Under the pieces are notes generated by a model. The model saw only the letters and a program-made list of their open reading frames with translations, was not told the DNA's origin and searched no databases. Of a stretch of 64,000 bases of DNA, positions 46,289-55,461 are shown piece after piece. This DNA is from an uncultured Colwellia sp. (GTDB lineage Bacteria > Pseudomonadota > Gammaproteobacteria > Enterobacterales > Alteromonadaceae): the NCBI GenBank assembly GCA_913063325.1, contig CAJXYE010000006.1, positions 48,952-112,951 on the forward strand, written 5' to 3'. A program made the translations under genes and the position numbers. The number at the start of each line of letters is the position of its first letter. Within the stretch, counting starts at the first letter, position 1.

Positions 46289-46846
46289 TTAAGGCATAAC
46301 TTTCATAAAGCGTTTAAAGTTATCTTGTGCTCGAATAACCCAATTAGGGGTCGACTCACCAAAGCCTGAAACAGAAACGTTCGGATGTATTTTCATTACG
46401 CTTGCTAAGGCTAGCTCTTGGCGAGGTTCAACATCAACAAACAAGATATGCTTACCATTATGTAGCATTTCTTGAAAACGTTTAAAGTTTACATTCGGTT
46501 CTTGAATACCAATAAAGCCACCTTCCCAAGTACAAAAACCTAAGATAATGATCGCTAAAAATACAAAGGGTACCCAGCCAGCCGCCGATAGGTGCCAGTT
46601 TAGTAGGTAGGTAAGCAGCAGGAAAGTGCAAGCACCTATTGCACCAACGATCGCTCCTAATTCGGTAGAATGCACAACGTCTTGTTTTAATACCGCAGCA
46701 ACTTCATGCAGATGATGATTTTCAACATCAGCATCATTTTCACTTAATACATGAATTTGTGGCTCTGTGAACCCTTGCTGCTCTAATTCATTTTCAACTT
46801 TTTCCAACTCATCAAGATCATTGGAAATAAAATAATGTCTCAACAT
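46289..46846 (-). CDS. Membrane protein of unknown function, DUF1269-like
   Basis: About 185 residues: a soluble N-terminal domain (RHYFISNDLDELEKVENELE, QIHVLSENDADVENHHL), a hydrophobic hairpin of two membrane segments (about 70-116, GAIVGAIGACTFLLLTYLLN and WVPFVFLAIIILGFC) and a C-terminal domain with FVDVEPRQELALASVMKIHP. Similar proteins are widespread in Shewanella and Vibrio; no function is established. I choose ATG 46846, six bases after GGAG; an upstream GTG overlaps that Shine-Dalgarno. Confidence 0.7.
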   Translation of the reverse strand: MLRHYFISNDLDELEKVENELEQQGFTEPQIHVLSENDADVENHHLHEVAAVLKQDVVHSTELGAIVGAIGACTFLLLTYLLNWHLSAAGWVPFVFLAIIILGFCTWEGGFIGIQEPNVNFKRFQEMLHNGKHILFVDVEPRQELALASVMKIHPNVSVSGFGESTPNWVIRAQDNFKRFMKVMP

Positions 46847-47098
46847 AATAAACTCCACTTAATAAAATTGTATGTTATTGCTCCTTGTATCAGGCATTCT
46901 ATTGAATGACCTCATAGTTTATTCTTATAAAGCTAAGTATAGCAAAGTCTCAAAACAACACCGCCCCTGAGGAGCTCAACGAAATAGCAAGTTCGGATTA
47001 TTCTACGTAATATGTAAATATCTTGACCCAGTGTTTTTTGAAACTGATAGTCAAAGCGAAGATACGGTATTGATTTCAAGTGAGTAAATTAAAGCGGC

Positions 47099-48497
47099 TT
47101 ATGAATTATTATCACTATTAATTAATTCTGTTTGCGTTAGCGGAATTTTTGGGCTGTGTACATCTTCAGCCATAAGTCTGTTAATCTCGGTGAGCAGTAC
47201 TGGGAGGTCTAGAGGTTTTGCACAAACTGCATCAATACCATTTGCTAGGTACTGTTTAATGTTTTGGCTATCAATATCGGCAGTTAAGGCAATTATTGGA
47301 ATGCTCGCCTTAGCACAACCTCAAGATCTAATGACTTTAGTCGCTTCTAGACCATCCATTATTGGCACCCTAATATCCATTAAGACCAGATCAAAGTCTC
47401 CAGATTTAAGTTGATTTAAGGCTTCCACCCCATTGTTTGCAATGTCAACTTTATGGGTAAGGTTTCCCAGTACTGCCAACATAAGTTGTTGTAACATCTT
47501 AGTATCTTCAACTAGCAGCAATCTTAAACTTCTACTTGATATCCACTCATTTTGAGTATTATTACTTTTTCTAGCAAGTACATTCTTATGGGCAGGTTGA
47601 CATAAAACAGTAAACCAAAACAGGCTGCCTTACCTTTGGTACTATCAATACCAATTTCACCACCCATTAACTCAACTAATTTTTTTGAAATAGAGAGTCC
47701 TAGACCTGTACCGCCATACCGTCTGCTAGTGGAGCTATCTGCCTGAGTAAAGGGTGAAAATAGCTTGTTCTGTTCATCAATTGACAAGCCGATACCGCTT
47801 CGGTTACTGAAAACTGTAATGAAATATCGCCATTGTTCATAGGTGTATGCTCAACGGTTACATGGATAGCCCCTGAGTTAGTAAACTTAACCGCATTACT
47901 GAGTAAGTTAGAGAGAATTTGATTTATGCGTAAAGAATCAGCATTTACACTACAAGGTAGGTTTGGCGCTAACTCAACTTTTAGCTCTAAAAACTTTGAG
48001 CTGACTTGAGGTAAGAATAAATCAACGGTATCCGTTATGAACGACGGTAAATGGAAATCCTTGTGATCAAGCTCTAGTTTGCCAGCATCAAGCTTAGATT
48101 GATCTAAAATCTCATTTAGAATTTTTAACAGGTTTGTCGCCGATGTTATAATATTGTTGGTTAATTCTTGTTGCTGAGGCACGAGTTTACTTTTTTGTAA
48201 TAGCTCAGCCATGCCTAAAACTCCGGCCATAGGAGTACGGATTTCATGGCTCATATTGGCTAAAAACTCTGCTTTAACGTGTACGGCTTCTATAGCTTTT
48301 AATCGTGCCGAGGTTAGCGCTTTTGTTGATAAGGCGAAAGACTCATAAGCGAGTACGATCTCTTGATCTTTAGCATTTAACTGTAGTTGTTTTTTTTGGT
48401 TCTCTTGCGTCTTTTGATATAGGTGTCTTGCTAGTAAAGCAATAGCGATACTCGTCACTATTAAGCCTACGATTAAAAAGTTTAGTGTATGCGTCAT
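47099..48497 (-). pseudogene. Broken hybrid histidine kinase (TM-HisKA-HATPase-REC)
   Basis: The domains are present in order but in several frames. Frame 1 has one membrane segment (about 7-26) and HisKA with the phospho-His in NMSHEIRTPMAGVLGMAELL. A one-base loss near 47798-47803 inside the nucleotide-binding G1 box (VTE-SGIGLS expected) breaks the frame. Frame 2 has [22 protein letters not shown] second one-base loss in an A/T run at about 47617-47620 breaks CFWFTV. The receiver domain [14 protein letters not shown]...[11 protein letters not shown] follows, ended by an in-frame TGA at 47321-47323 before a continuing, readable IIALTAD...CAKPLD. A decaying gene, or sequencing error at three places. 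Confidence 0.88.
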
Positions 48498-48503
48498 GTG
48501 TTT

Positions 48504-48911
48504 TTAACTATTATCGAGGGTGTTTTTCAAGCAATCCCAGGCGATTTCATTTATCTCAGAAGTAAAACAGCGGGTATGGATAAAATTATTTTCTTTTTTA
48601 TAAACATTAGAATTAATACTGACATAAAGAATGGAGTTATCTTTTTTCTTCAACCTTGCGACATAACTAAGTAAGGTTTCACCATTAGTTAAGCGGATTA
48701 AAATATCTTGAATAACATCTTGGTCTTCATGAAACTCAGTAATATTGTGACCTATATATTCAGCTGCAGTGTAACCCAAAGCATCAAGCTCTTTCTGGTT
48801 AGCGAAATGGATGGTGCCATCAGAGCCTACTAAATGGATACATACAGCGGCTTGGTCTAGAAAACTCCACAGGTCTTCTGCTTCTTCAATTAAGTTAAAT
48901 TCAGATATCAT
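48504..48911 (-). CDS. Single PAS-domain protein beside the broken kinase
   Basis: 135 residues: a PAS fold with AAVCIHLVGSDGTIHFANQK, LGYTAAEYIGHNITEFHEDQ and a final strand KKKDNSILYVSINSNVYKKE. No output domain is attached. It ends six bases before the kinase ATG and was probably cotranscribed with the kinase, perhaps as its input protein, or was once the N-terminus of a longer sensor. With the kinase broken, it may be non-functional too, though its own frame is intact. Confidence 0.72.
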   Translation of the reverse strand: MISEFNLIEEAEDLWSFLDQAAVCIHLVGSDGTIHFANQKELDALGYTAAEYIGHNITEFHEDQDVIQDILIRLTNGETLLSYVARLKKKDNSILYVSINSNVYKKENNFIHTRCFTSEINEIAWDCLKNTLDNS

Positions 48912-49133
48912 AATATAAAATCCTTTTATTAGGGATATGTCTATTAGAGGTGTGGTGCAATATCAACGTTGGGAACAGTGTATGGGATGTATTAACGTGA
49001 AAGTATAGCTGAAATAATTTTTTTAGAAGAAAAATGGTTATTCTTTTATCCAAACAATAACGCAGTAGGTAAGCCTTTACCTTTCATAAGGTACTCGTCC
49101 TTGGGAAGCTTTCCAGTAATTAGATAACCGCAC

Positions 49134-49174
49134 AGAATTTCTTTCATATAAAATTCCTATATGAAAGAAATTCT
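49134..49174. repeat. Perfect 17-bp inverted repeat
   Basis: AGAATTTCTTTCATATA (49134-49150), 7-base loop, TATATGAAAGAAATTCT (49158-49174). Every base pairs. No U-run follows on either strand. It lies in the 319-bp gap between the PAS gene and the gene ending at 49231, where nothing else is recognisable. Confidence 0.8.
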
Positions 49175-49230
49175 ATTTGTTCTAAAACCGCAGACAAACT
49201 CTGAGTGGAACTAATTTAATGGACTTGGTA

Positions 49231-49719
49231 TTAGTGCTTTAATACTTGCCAATTCTTGTCATCAAAATATTGAGGATATTGCTGCAAAGCTTTAATGATT
49301 TTAATTGCACCTCCACGTTGGTTATCTCCCTGATGCATTTGTTCACTACCTTGCATTACTTTGAACAGCAAAATATGTAGTTGTGCATCAGCTTTGGTTG
49401 GTAACTTACAGTTTTCAAATAAATATACTAAGTGTATTTTTATTTCACTGGCTAATGCCTGATATTGAGGACTAGTAAATTGCTTGGTGTGTATAGGGGA
49501 TATGTTAGTTTCCACTGCGTTTTTAATTTTACTCATACCGGTATGCAAGCTAGCGTCGATAGGCCATTTTACCCCTTGATTAAGTTTCAACATTTCTTGC
49601 TGTGCATTGTGATGGCTGTCATGTTTATGCTCACTTGCCAATGTTGGCAGTGAAATCATAAACCCTGAAAAGGTTAGAGCGATAATAAATACTAAAGCGA
49701 GTGATTTAACTGTGTGCAT
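49231..49719 (-). CDS. Periplasmic protein, DnrO-like
   Basis: 162 residues with a signal peptide (about 1-28, LALVFIIALTFSGFMISL...ASE), a His-rich stretch (HKHDSHHN) and the motif KWPIDASLHTGMSKIKNAV. This motif recalls proteins annotated DnrO next to nitric-oxide or denitrification genes; I recall the family by pattern only. The adjacent NorE/NorF-like pair supports that assignment. The His-rich region could bind metal (inference). Confidence 0.55.
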   Translation of the reverse strand: MHTVKSLALVFIIALTFSGFMISLPTLASEHKHDSHHNAQQEMLKLNQGVKWPIDASLHTGMSKIKNAVETNISPIHTKQFTSPQYQALASEIKIHLVYLFENCKLPTKADAQLHILLFKVMQGSEQMHQGDNQRGGAIKIIKALQQYPQYFDDKNWQVLKH

Positions 49720-49890
49720 GTGTGTTCCTTTAGTGGCAAATAAAATTATTAAGATAAACTGAATAGTAAACGCAATAGAAATAGCTAACTAGATGTAGAT
49801 CAGGTAATCGTAATTTTTGTTGGTTTGTTAGTTCGAAAGGTACTTCTTGGCTCTATTATTTTTATACTTGCCTGTATTGCCTATTAATCT

Positions 49891-50163
49891 TTAGTAAAAA
49901 GCACTAACAATAATTAAAGATGGAAAAATGACAAAATATAATTTCATTAAAAAACGTAAATTCTTATTGGCACCTTTTAGTTCCATAAAGTGATCTATAA
50001 CGACAAAACCTTTATAGGTTACTGTCAGTGCTATTAATATGCACACTAATGTTGCAGAGGAAAACTTTTCCCCTAAGAAGGTGTTAAACAAGGTTATTGC
50101 TATCAAAGCCACTAAAAAATATTCTAACTGTCCTAAATTTTTCATCATTTTTATCGTTTTCAT
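49891..50163 (-). CDS. NorF/COX4-like small membrane protein
   Basis: 90 residues with three hydrophobic segments (LVALIAITLFNTFLG, LVCILIALTVTYKGFVVIDHFMELK, LMKLYFVIFPSLIIVS), the layout and VIDHFMELK motif of prokaryotic COX4/NorF. It directly follows the NorE-like gene (5 bp gap). Accessory membrane subunit, probably for a nitric oxide reductase or a related oxidase; norCB themselves are not in the window. Confidence 0.75.
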   Translation of the reverse strand: MKTIKMMKNLGQLEYFLVALIAITLFNTFLGEKFSSATLVCILIALTVTYKGFVVIDHFMELKGANKNLRFLMKLYFVIFPSLIIVSAFY

Positions 50164-50168
50164 AATTC

Positions 50169-50786
50169 CTACCTAAGTACATAAACTAACGGGAAAATAA
50201 GTATCCACATTAAATCTATCATGTGCCAATACACAGCCAAGGCTTCTAAGCCAGAATGCTCTTGTGATGAATATGCGTTATTTCTTAACCTAAAGATTAC
50301 CCATAAAATGGCGCATGATGCCCAGCCAACATGAATAAAATGGTTGAAAGTCATGTAATAATAAACGGTAAAGAATTCATTGGTGCTTGGGCCAAACCCT
50401 TGTAAGCTATTCCAATTGAACTCCCATGTTTTTATGATCAAATAGATACAGCCACAGCTAAAAGCAAGCCACAAATAGCGTTCACATTTTATTATGTTAT
50501 CTATGCGAATAAAGCTCATCGCTTTGGCCATAAAATAACTACTGGTTAATAATATTATGGTATTAGCGACACCTAGTGAGGTATGTAAGCTTTGTGGACC
50601 TTGGGAAAATATATCGGGATAATAAAATTTCGCAATAAAATAGGCAACAAAGAAAAGAGCAAACTCGGTCAACTCAGCCAGTATACCTACCCAAATTGGA
50701 ATGTTGCCAGGAATTCTTCCTGCGTATTCTTCACTCCAAGATTTGGGGAAAATACCTAAAGATCGGTTTATCGGAGGTGTTGTCAT
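50169..50786 (-). CDS. NorE/subunit III-like membrane protein
   Basis: 205 residues with the subunit III family core: PGNIPIWVGILAELTEFALFFVAYF near residue 30, then FNHFIHVGWASCAILWV and YWHMIDLMWILIFPLVYVLR. The N-terminal PGNxxIW...E pattern is that of NorE, an accessory protein in nitric oxide reductase clusters. Paired with the NorF-like gene. The catalytic norB and norC are absent here, so the target complex lies elsewhere or the genes are relics. Confidence 0.78.
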   Translation of the reverse strand: MTTPPINRSLGIFPKSWSEEYAGRIPGNIPIWVGILAELTEFALFFVAYFIAKFYYPDIFSQGPQSLHTSLGVANTIILLTSSYFMAKAMSFIRIDNIIKCERYLWLAFSCGCIYLIIKTWEFNWNSLQGFGPSTNEFFTVYYYMTFNHFIHVGWASCAILWVIFRLRNNAYSSQEHSGLEALAVYWHMIDLMWILIFPLVYVLR

Positions 50787-51112
50787 AACTTTTTATCTCT
50801 CATCACAGTCAGCTATTAACATATAGGATGCATACTTTATTTTATTAAACCTATTATGTTACTCCGTTAGTATTTTAGTATGTGTGAGATCATATTTTTA
50901 TTAAGTAAATAAAAGAATAGCGATTCACAAGAGAGTGCTTAGTCAATATTAGCTTTGATATAGCTAATACGAGAATACTGACAGTGATGTATCGTTATTT
51001 TCAATGACTGTTAGGGAAATTAGTAAACCATGCGTAGTCTTTTTATAAATAGTCTCTTTACTTTAATCTATACTTTAATCTTAACTTTAATGACTATGTG
51101 GTTATTTTACAT

Positions 51113-51841
51113 ATGTTAAATAAAAACTATTTAGGCTTACTTTATTGCTTTAGCGTATTAACTGCTTTGTGTAGTTCCGCAAATGAAACACAAGAATTCA
51201 CTTTTTTGGTAGAGCCCGCTTATACCCAAGAGGATGGGGAGTGGCAGTTGAACTTAGTTCTGAATAACCCAAGCTATCAACATGATATATCAACTAATAT
51301 TGAAGCCGGATTCTCACTTGAATATGGTTTTAGTGATGTACTGCAAGCTGAATTTTCCGCCAATAGAGCTAATGAACTTGAAGAGGTTTTAGAAACAGAT
51401 ATGTCGGTAGAGTATGAGTTAGGCCTTTCTTATATGTTAGTAACACAGCAAGGTTTCCTGCCTCAATTCACTATTGCCGCAGGTGTTATTGTTGAAGAAA
51501 GTGAAGTCGGTTATGAAACTGCTTTACTTTATAGTTATCAAATTAATGAGCAGCATTTTATTCATGGCAATTTTATTTATGAAGAGATTGATAGTGAAAA
51601 CGAAGTGGCTGTGAACTTAGCCTATGCCTTTAAACTTGATGAATCTTGGACGTTTTTAGCGGAGGTTGAGCGTAACAAAGAAACAAATGCAGATGACTCT
51701 TCAGATTATGTAAATACTTTAAGTGCCGGAGTGGTCTTTGAAACAGAGAGTGACATCGAACTCGGTTTAGCTTATTTGGCTTACAATGCAGATACAGAGC
51801 AAGATTATGGGTGGCAGTTTAAAGCGGCTTATGAGTTTTAA
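51113..51841 (+). CDS. Outer-membrane beta-barrel protein
   Basis: About 242 residues: a signal peptide (residues 1-24, LLYCFSVLTALCSSA-NET) and about ten amphipathic strands of alternating pattern (e.g. EFTFLVEPAYTQEDGEWQLN, FSLEYGFSDVLQAEFSA), ending in the C-terminal Phe of Omp barrels. No lipobox. The protein is Glu/Asp-rich. The function, porin or surface barrel, is unknown. I choose ATG 51113; a GTG five codons upstream is less likely. Upstream, three near-repeats of ACTTTAATC stand at 51059-51090. Confidence 0.72.
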   Translation: MLNKNYLGLLYCFSVLTALCSSANETQEFTFLVEPAYTQEDGEWQLNLVLNNPSYQHDISTNIEAGFSLEYGFSDVLQAEFSANRANELEEVLETDMSVEYELGLSYMLVTQQGFLPQFTIAAGVIVEESEVGYETALLYSYQINEQHFIHGNFIYEEIDSENEVAVNLAYAFKLDESWTFLAEVERNKETNADDSSDYVNTLSAGVVFETESDIELGLAYLAYNADTEQDYGWQFKAAYEF

Positions 51842-51848
51842 TTATATC

Positions 51849-52116
51849 TAGGGTCTGTTGAATTTTCGAGATTGTTTTTGCAGCTTTTTGTTGGGTATTT
51901 ATACAAGGCAGAGCCTTTGTCATGTGGTTATTCCACATAAAAAGGCGATAACGCCGTAAAAATGTCCAACAAGCGCTGTCCGAAGGATTCGGCTAAAAGC
52001 GTTTTACTCTTTGTTGAGTAGTACTTGCTTAGAATGACTAGGCTACATACTACTCGCCGCGAGTAAAAAGCTTTTATCTCGAACAAAATTTAACCTAAAA
52101 AGTTCAACAGACCCTA
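51849..52116. mobile_element. 268-bp MITE-like element with TAGGGTCTGTTGAA ends
   Basis: Left TAGGGTCTGTTGAAtTTT (51849) and right AAAGTTCAACAGACCCTA (to 52116) are inverted partners with a TA at each edge, consistent with a TA target duplication. The interior has no coding frame. A shorter relative is at 21170. The GGGTCTGTTGAA end resembles IS5-superfamily termini, so it could be a non-autonomous derivative of such an IS (inference). It begins 7 bp after the stop codon of the barrel gene. Confidence 0.75.
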
Positions 52117-52153
52117 AATTAACATTTCAACTTTTTAAGTATTCTGTAAGTAA

Positions 52154-52189
52154 ATATCCACTTAAATTAGTGTCAATTTAAGTGGATAT
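52154..52189. repeat. Perfect 15-bp inverted repeat upstream of prfB
   Basis: ATATCCACTTAAATT (52154-52168), loop AGTGTC, AATTTAAGTGGATAT (52175-52189). All 15 pairs match. It lies 164 bp before the prfB start, inside or beside the promoter region; no U-run follows. Confidence 0.75.
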
Positions 52190-52352
52190 ACCCACATCAA
52201 AAAATAACCTCTAAATTGAATAATAAATTTATGGAATATCTACGATTTATAGTCATTTATTTACCCCTTAAATTGAGTTACAATGCGCGACTATTTGTCT
52301 TTGTCGTTTGTTGTTAACAAAGGCTACTAATTAAATTTATTTTTGAAGATTT

Positions 52353-53451
52353 ATGTTCGAAACAAACCCAATATTAAGTAAATTAAAAGAAATCCGTGAG
52401 CGCGCTAATATGCTTCGGGGGTACCTTTGACTACGATGTTAAAGCTGAACGTTTAGTTGAAGTTTCTCGTGAGTTAGAACAACCTGAAATTTGGAATGAG
52501 CCTGAACGTGCTCAAGCCCTAGGTAAAGAGCGAAGTGCTTTAGAAGAGGTCGTTAATACCATTGTTGAACTCGAAACGGGTTGTACTGACATTGAAGATT
52601 TGGTTGAACTCGCAGTAGAAGAGTCTGACCAAGAAACATTTGATGACGCCGAAGTAGAAGCTGATGCTTTAGATAAAGTATTAGAAAAATTAGAGTTTCG
52701 ACGAATGTTCTGTGGCGAACAAGATGCTAACAATGCCTATTTAGATATTCAGTCCGGCTCTGGCGGTACAGAAGCGCAAGATTGGGCAGAAATGTTAATG
52801 CGCATGTATTTGCGTTGGGGTGAAGCACACGGTTATAAAACTGAAGCGATTGAAGTCACTGATGGTGATGTTGCTGGCATTAAAGGCTGTACTATTAAGT
52901 ACACGGGTGAATACGCTTATGGTTGGTTGCGTACTGAAACAGGGGTTCATCGTTTAGTTCGCAAGTCTCCATTTGATTCTTCAGGTCGTCGTCATACCTC
53001 ATTTGCTTCAGCGTTTATTTACCCTGAAATTGATGACAATATCGAAATTGATATCAATCCAGCAGATTTACGTATTGATACTTTTCGAGCATCAGGCGCT
53101 GGTGGTCAGCATGTAAATAAAACCGATTCAGCCATTCGTATTACTCATGAGCCTACAGGGGCTGTAGTTGCTTGTCAGGCAGATCGTTCTCAGCATAAAA
53201 ATAGAGCGACAGCAATGAAGCTGCTTAAAGCTAAATTGTATGAAATGGAAATGCAAAAACAAAATTCAGATAAGCAAGTTTTAGAAGATGGTAAATCAGA
53301 TATAGGGTGGGGCAGTCAAATTCGCTCTTACGTATTAGATGATAGCCGTATTAAAGATTTAAGAACGGGTGTCGAAAATAGAAATACCCAAGCCGTATTA
53401 GATGGTGATTTAGATAAGTTTCTAGAAGCCAGTTTGAAGTCTGGTTTGTAG
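52353..53451 (+). CDS. prfB: Peptide chain release factor 2, programmed +1 frameshift
   Basis: RF2 reads UGA and UAA and releases the peptide. The first 25 codons from ATG 52353 (AAGA-type Shine-Dalgarno) end at an in-frame TGA at 52428-52430. The shift on CTT-TGA to GAC continues RGYLDYDVKAE. The frameshift makes prfB self-regulating: low RF2 lets the ribosome shift. Domain 2 has SPF in [14 protein letters not shown], and GGQ is in [17 protein letters not shown]. Exact coding path: 52353-52427 joined to 52429-53451. The last 20 codons plus stop are duplicated downstream. Confidence 0.96.
52413..52431 (+). promoter_or_regulatory. prfB programmed frameshift site
   Basis: CTTCGGGGGTACCTTTGAC: an internal Shine-Dalgarno-like GGGGG three bases before the slippery CTT-TGA-C. 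It is the canonical RF2 site (E. coli CTTAGGGGGTATCTTTGAC) with CGG in place of AGG. Confidence 0.93.
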
Positions 53452-53471
53452 AAGCTATTTTCAAGGATATT

Positions 53472-53559
53472 GAAAATAGCAGCAGTATAACCCAAGCAAG
53501 CCGTATTAGATGGTGATTTAGATAAGTTTCTAGAAGCCAGTTTGAAGTCTGGTTTGTAG
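53472..53559 (+). pseudogene. Duplicated 3' end of prfB
   Basis: 53500-53559 is identical over 60 nt to 53392-53451, the last 19 codons plus stop of prfB. The join is imperfect: GAAAATAG and ACCCAAG also match, with short insertions. Between the real stop and the copy, GCTATTTTC (53454-53462) and GAAAATAGC (53472-53480) form a hairpin. No start codon. Identity of 100% means it is recent or kept homogenised. Confidence 0.9.
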
Positions 53560-53615
53560 CACTAAGCTCAAACCAATTAAATTATTGAAAAACTTAAGAT
53601 AACTTTGGAAGTAAA

Positions 53616-55199
53616 ATGACAGATAAAGCCACTAAAGCCAGTGATGCACCCGTAGCACAAGATGAAAATAAACTGATTGCTGAGCGTCGTGTAAAACTTG
53701 AAAAGATTCGCTCTAATTGTTCTGCTAATGGTTTCCCTAACGATTTTAATCGTGAACACTTAGCCGCTGATATTCAAGCTGAACATGGTGAAAAAACCAA
53801 AGAAGAGCTTGAAGCATTACAAGTTACTTATGCTATTGCTGGTCGTGTTATGGCAAAGCGTGGACCATTTTTAGTGATACAAGACTCGTCTGGTCGTATT
53901 CAAGGTTATGCTGAAAAAACCGTTCAGAAAGAAATTAGAGCTAAATGGGGCTCATTAGATATCGGTGACATTGTTGGTATTAAAGGTATTTTACATAAAT
54001 CAGGTAAAGGTGATCTTTACGTGAATATGGACCAGTACTCGCTGTTAACTAAGTCTTTACGCCCATTACCAGAAAAGTTTCACGGATTATCAGACCAAGA
54101 GACTAAGTATCGTCAGCGTTATGTTGATTTAATTATCAATGAAGATACCCGTAACACTTTTAAAATTCGTTCAAAAATTGTTGCTGGCATTCGTAACTTT
54201 TTAACGCAGCGTGATTTTATGGAAGTTGAAACGCCTATGCTGCAAATCATACCGGGTGGTGCTACCGCTAAACCTTTTATGACCCATCATAATACTTTTG
54301 ATCTTGATATGTATTTACGTATTGCGCCAGAGCTTAACTTAAAGCGTTTAGTAGTTGGCGGCTTTGATCGTGTTTTCGAAATTAACCGTAGTTTCCGTAA
54401 CGAAGGTATTTCAACACGTCATAACCCTGAATTCACTATGATTGAGTTCTATCAAGCTTATGCTGATTACCATGATTTGATGAACACTACAGAAGAAATG
54501 TTACGTACAATTGCACAAGACGTATTGGGTACTACCACTATTCGTAACACAGTTAAAAATTCTGAAGGCGAAGTAGTAGAAGAGAAATTCTACGACCTAG
54601 GCAAACCGTTTGTACGTTTATCTATGGTTGATGCTATTTTACAGTATGGTAAAGATCACCGTGGCGCTGAAACACTTGATGAAGCTGTATTACGAGATCC
54701 AGAAAATAACTTTGATGCAATTAAAGCAATGGCAAAAGCTGTTGGTGTTAAAGAAAGCAGTGCTTCTAAAGTTTGGGGTCCTGGTAAGTATATCTGTGAA
54801 ATATTTGAAGAAGTTGCTGAGCATTTATTAGACCAACCAACGTTTATTACAGAATACCCGTGGGAAGTTTCACCACTGGCACGTCGTAATGATGAAAACT
54901 CATTCATCACCGACCGTTTTGAATTCTTTGTTGGTGGCCGTGAGTTGGCTAATGGTTTCTCTGAGCTTAACGATGCGGAAGACCAAGCTGAGCGTTTCCA
55001 AAAACAAGTGGCAGAAAAAGATGCTGGCGATGATGAAGCGATGCATTATGATGCTGACTATATCAATGCCTTAGAGTACGGACTACCGCCAACGGCAGGT
55101 GAAGGTATTGGTATCGATCGTTTAGTGATGTTGTTTACTGATTCACCAACAATCAAAGACGTTATTTTATTCCCTCATATGCGCCCTGAAGCTGAATAA
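53616..55199 (+). CDS. lysS: Lysyl-tRNA synthetase (class II)
   Basis: Charges tRNA-Lys with lysine using ATP, cytoplasmic dimer. 527 residues. N-terminal OB-fold anticodon-binding domain (about 65-150), class II motif 2 [23 protein letters not shown] (near 266) and motif 3 [14 protein letters not shown] (near 497). The N-terminal extension ([20 protein letters not shown]) precedes the core. Placed after prfB as in many gammaproteobacteria. A terminator follows. Confidence 0.97.
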   Translation: MTDKATKASDAPVAQDENKLIAERRVKLEKIRSNCSANGFPNDFNREHLAADIQAEHGEKTKEELEALQVTYAIAGRVMAKRGPFLVIQDSSGRIQGYAEKTVQKEIRAKWGSLDIGDIVGIKGILHKSGKGDLYVNMDQYSLLTKSLRPLPEKFHGLSDQETKYRQRYVDLIINEDTRNTFKIRSKIVAGIRNFLTQRDFMEVETPMLQIIPGGATAKPFMTHHNTFDLDMYLRIAPELNLKRLVVGGFDRVFEINRSFRNEGISTRHNPEFTMIEFYQAYADYHDLMNTTEEMLRTIAQDVLGTTTIRNTVKNSEGEVVEEKFYDLGKPFVRLSMVDAILQYGKDHRGAETLDEAVLRDPENNFDAIKAMAKAVGVKESSASKVWGPGKYICEIFEEVAEHLLDQPTFITEYPWEVSPLARRNDENSFITDRFEFFVGGRELANGFSELNDAEDQAERFQKQVAEKDAGDDEAMHYDADYINALEYGLPPTAGEGIGIDRLVMLFTDSPTIKDVILFPHMRPEAE

Positions 55200-55247
55200 T
55201 TGCTATAGCAAACTTTTTGTTAACAAAGCTTAGCAAATAAAAAATAC

Positions 55248-55295
55248 AAAGCCCTGTGTAAAGCTCGTAAAATAAGCTGTACACAGGGCTTTTTT
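55248..55295 (+). terminator. Rho-independent terminator of lysS
   Basis: AAAGCCCTGTGTA (55248-55260) and TACACAGGGCTTTTTT (ends 55295) form a 12-13 bp stem with a T-run; AGCT parts of the loop can pair too. Confidence 0.92.
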
Positions 55296-55461
55296 GTTTA
55301 TTTAACCTTAGGCACTGTTCATCTTCGAAGTAATTGCGTAGATTAGTGCCCTCATCAAAGTATGAGTCATTATAAAAATAATATTATCCTTGAGAACGTT
55401 ATGATAGCGTTACTCAAAGGCATAACTGTAAAGATAGCTAGCAAATGTTTTGGGGAAGTAA

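Noticed and set aside
51849..52116. Complete insertion sequence
   Set aside because: 268 bp with no transposase frame; only the terminal repeats are IS-like.
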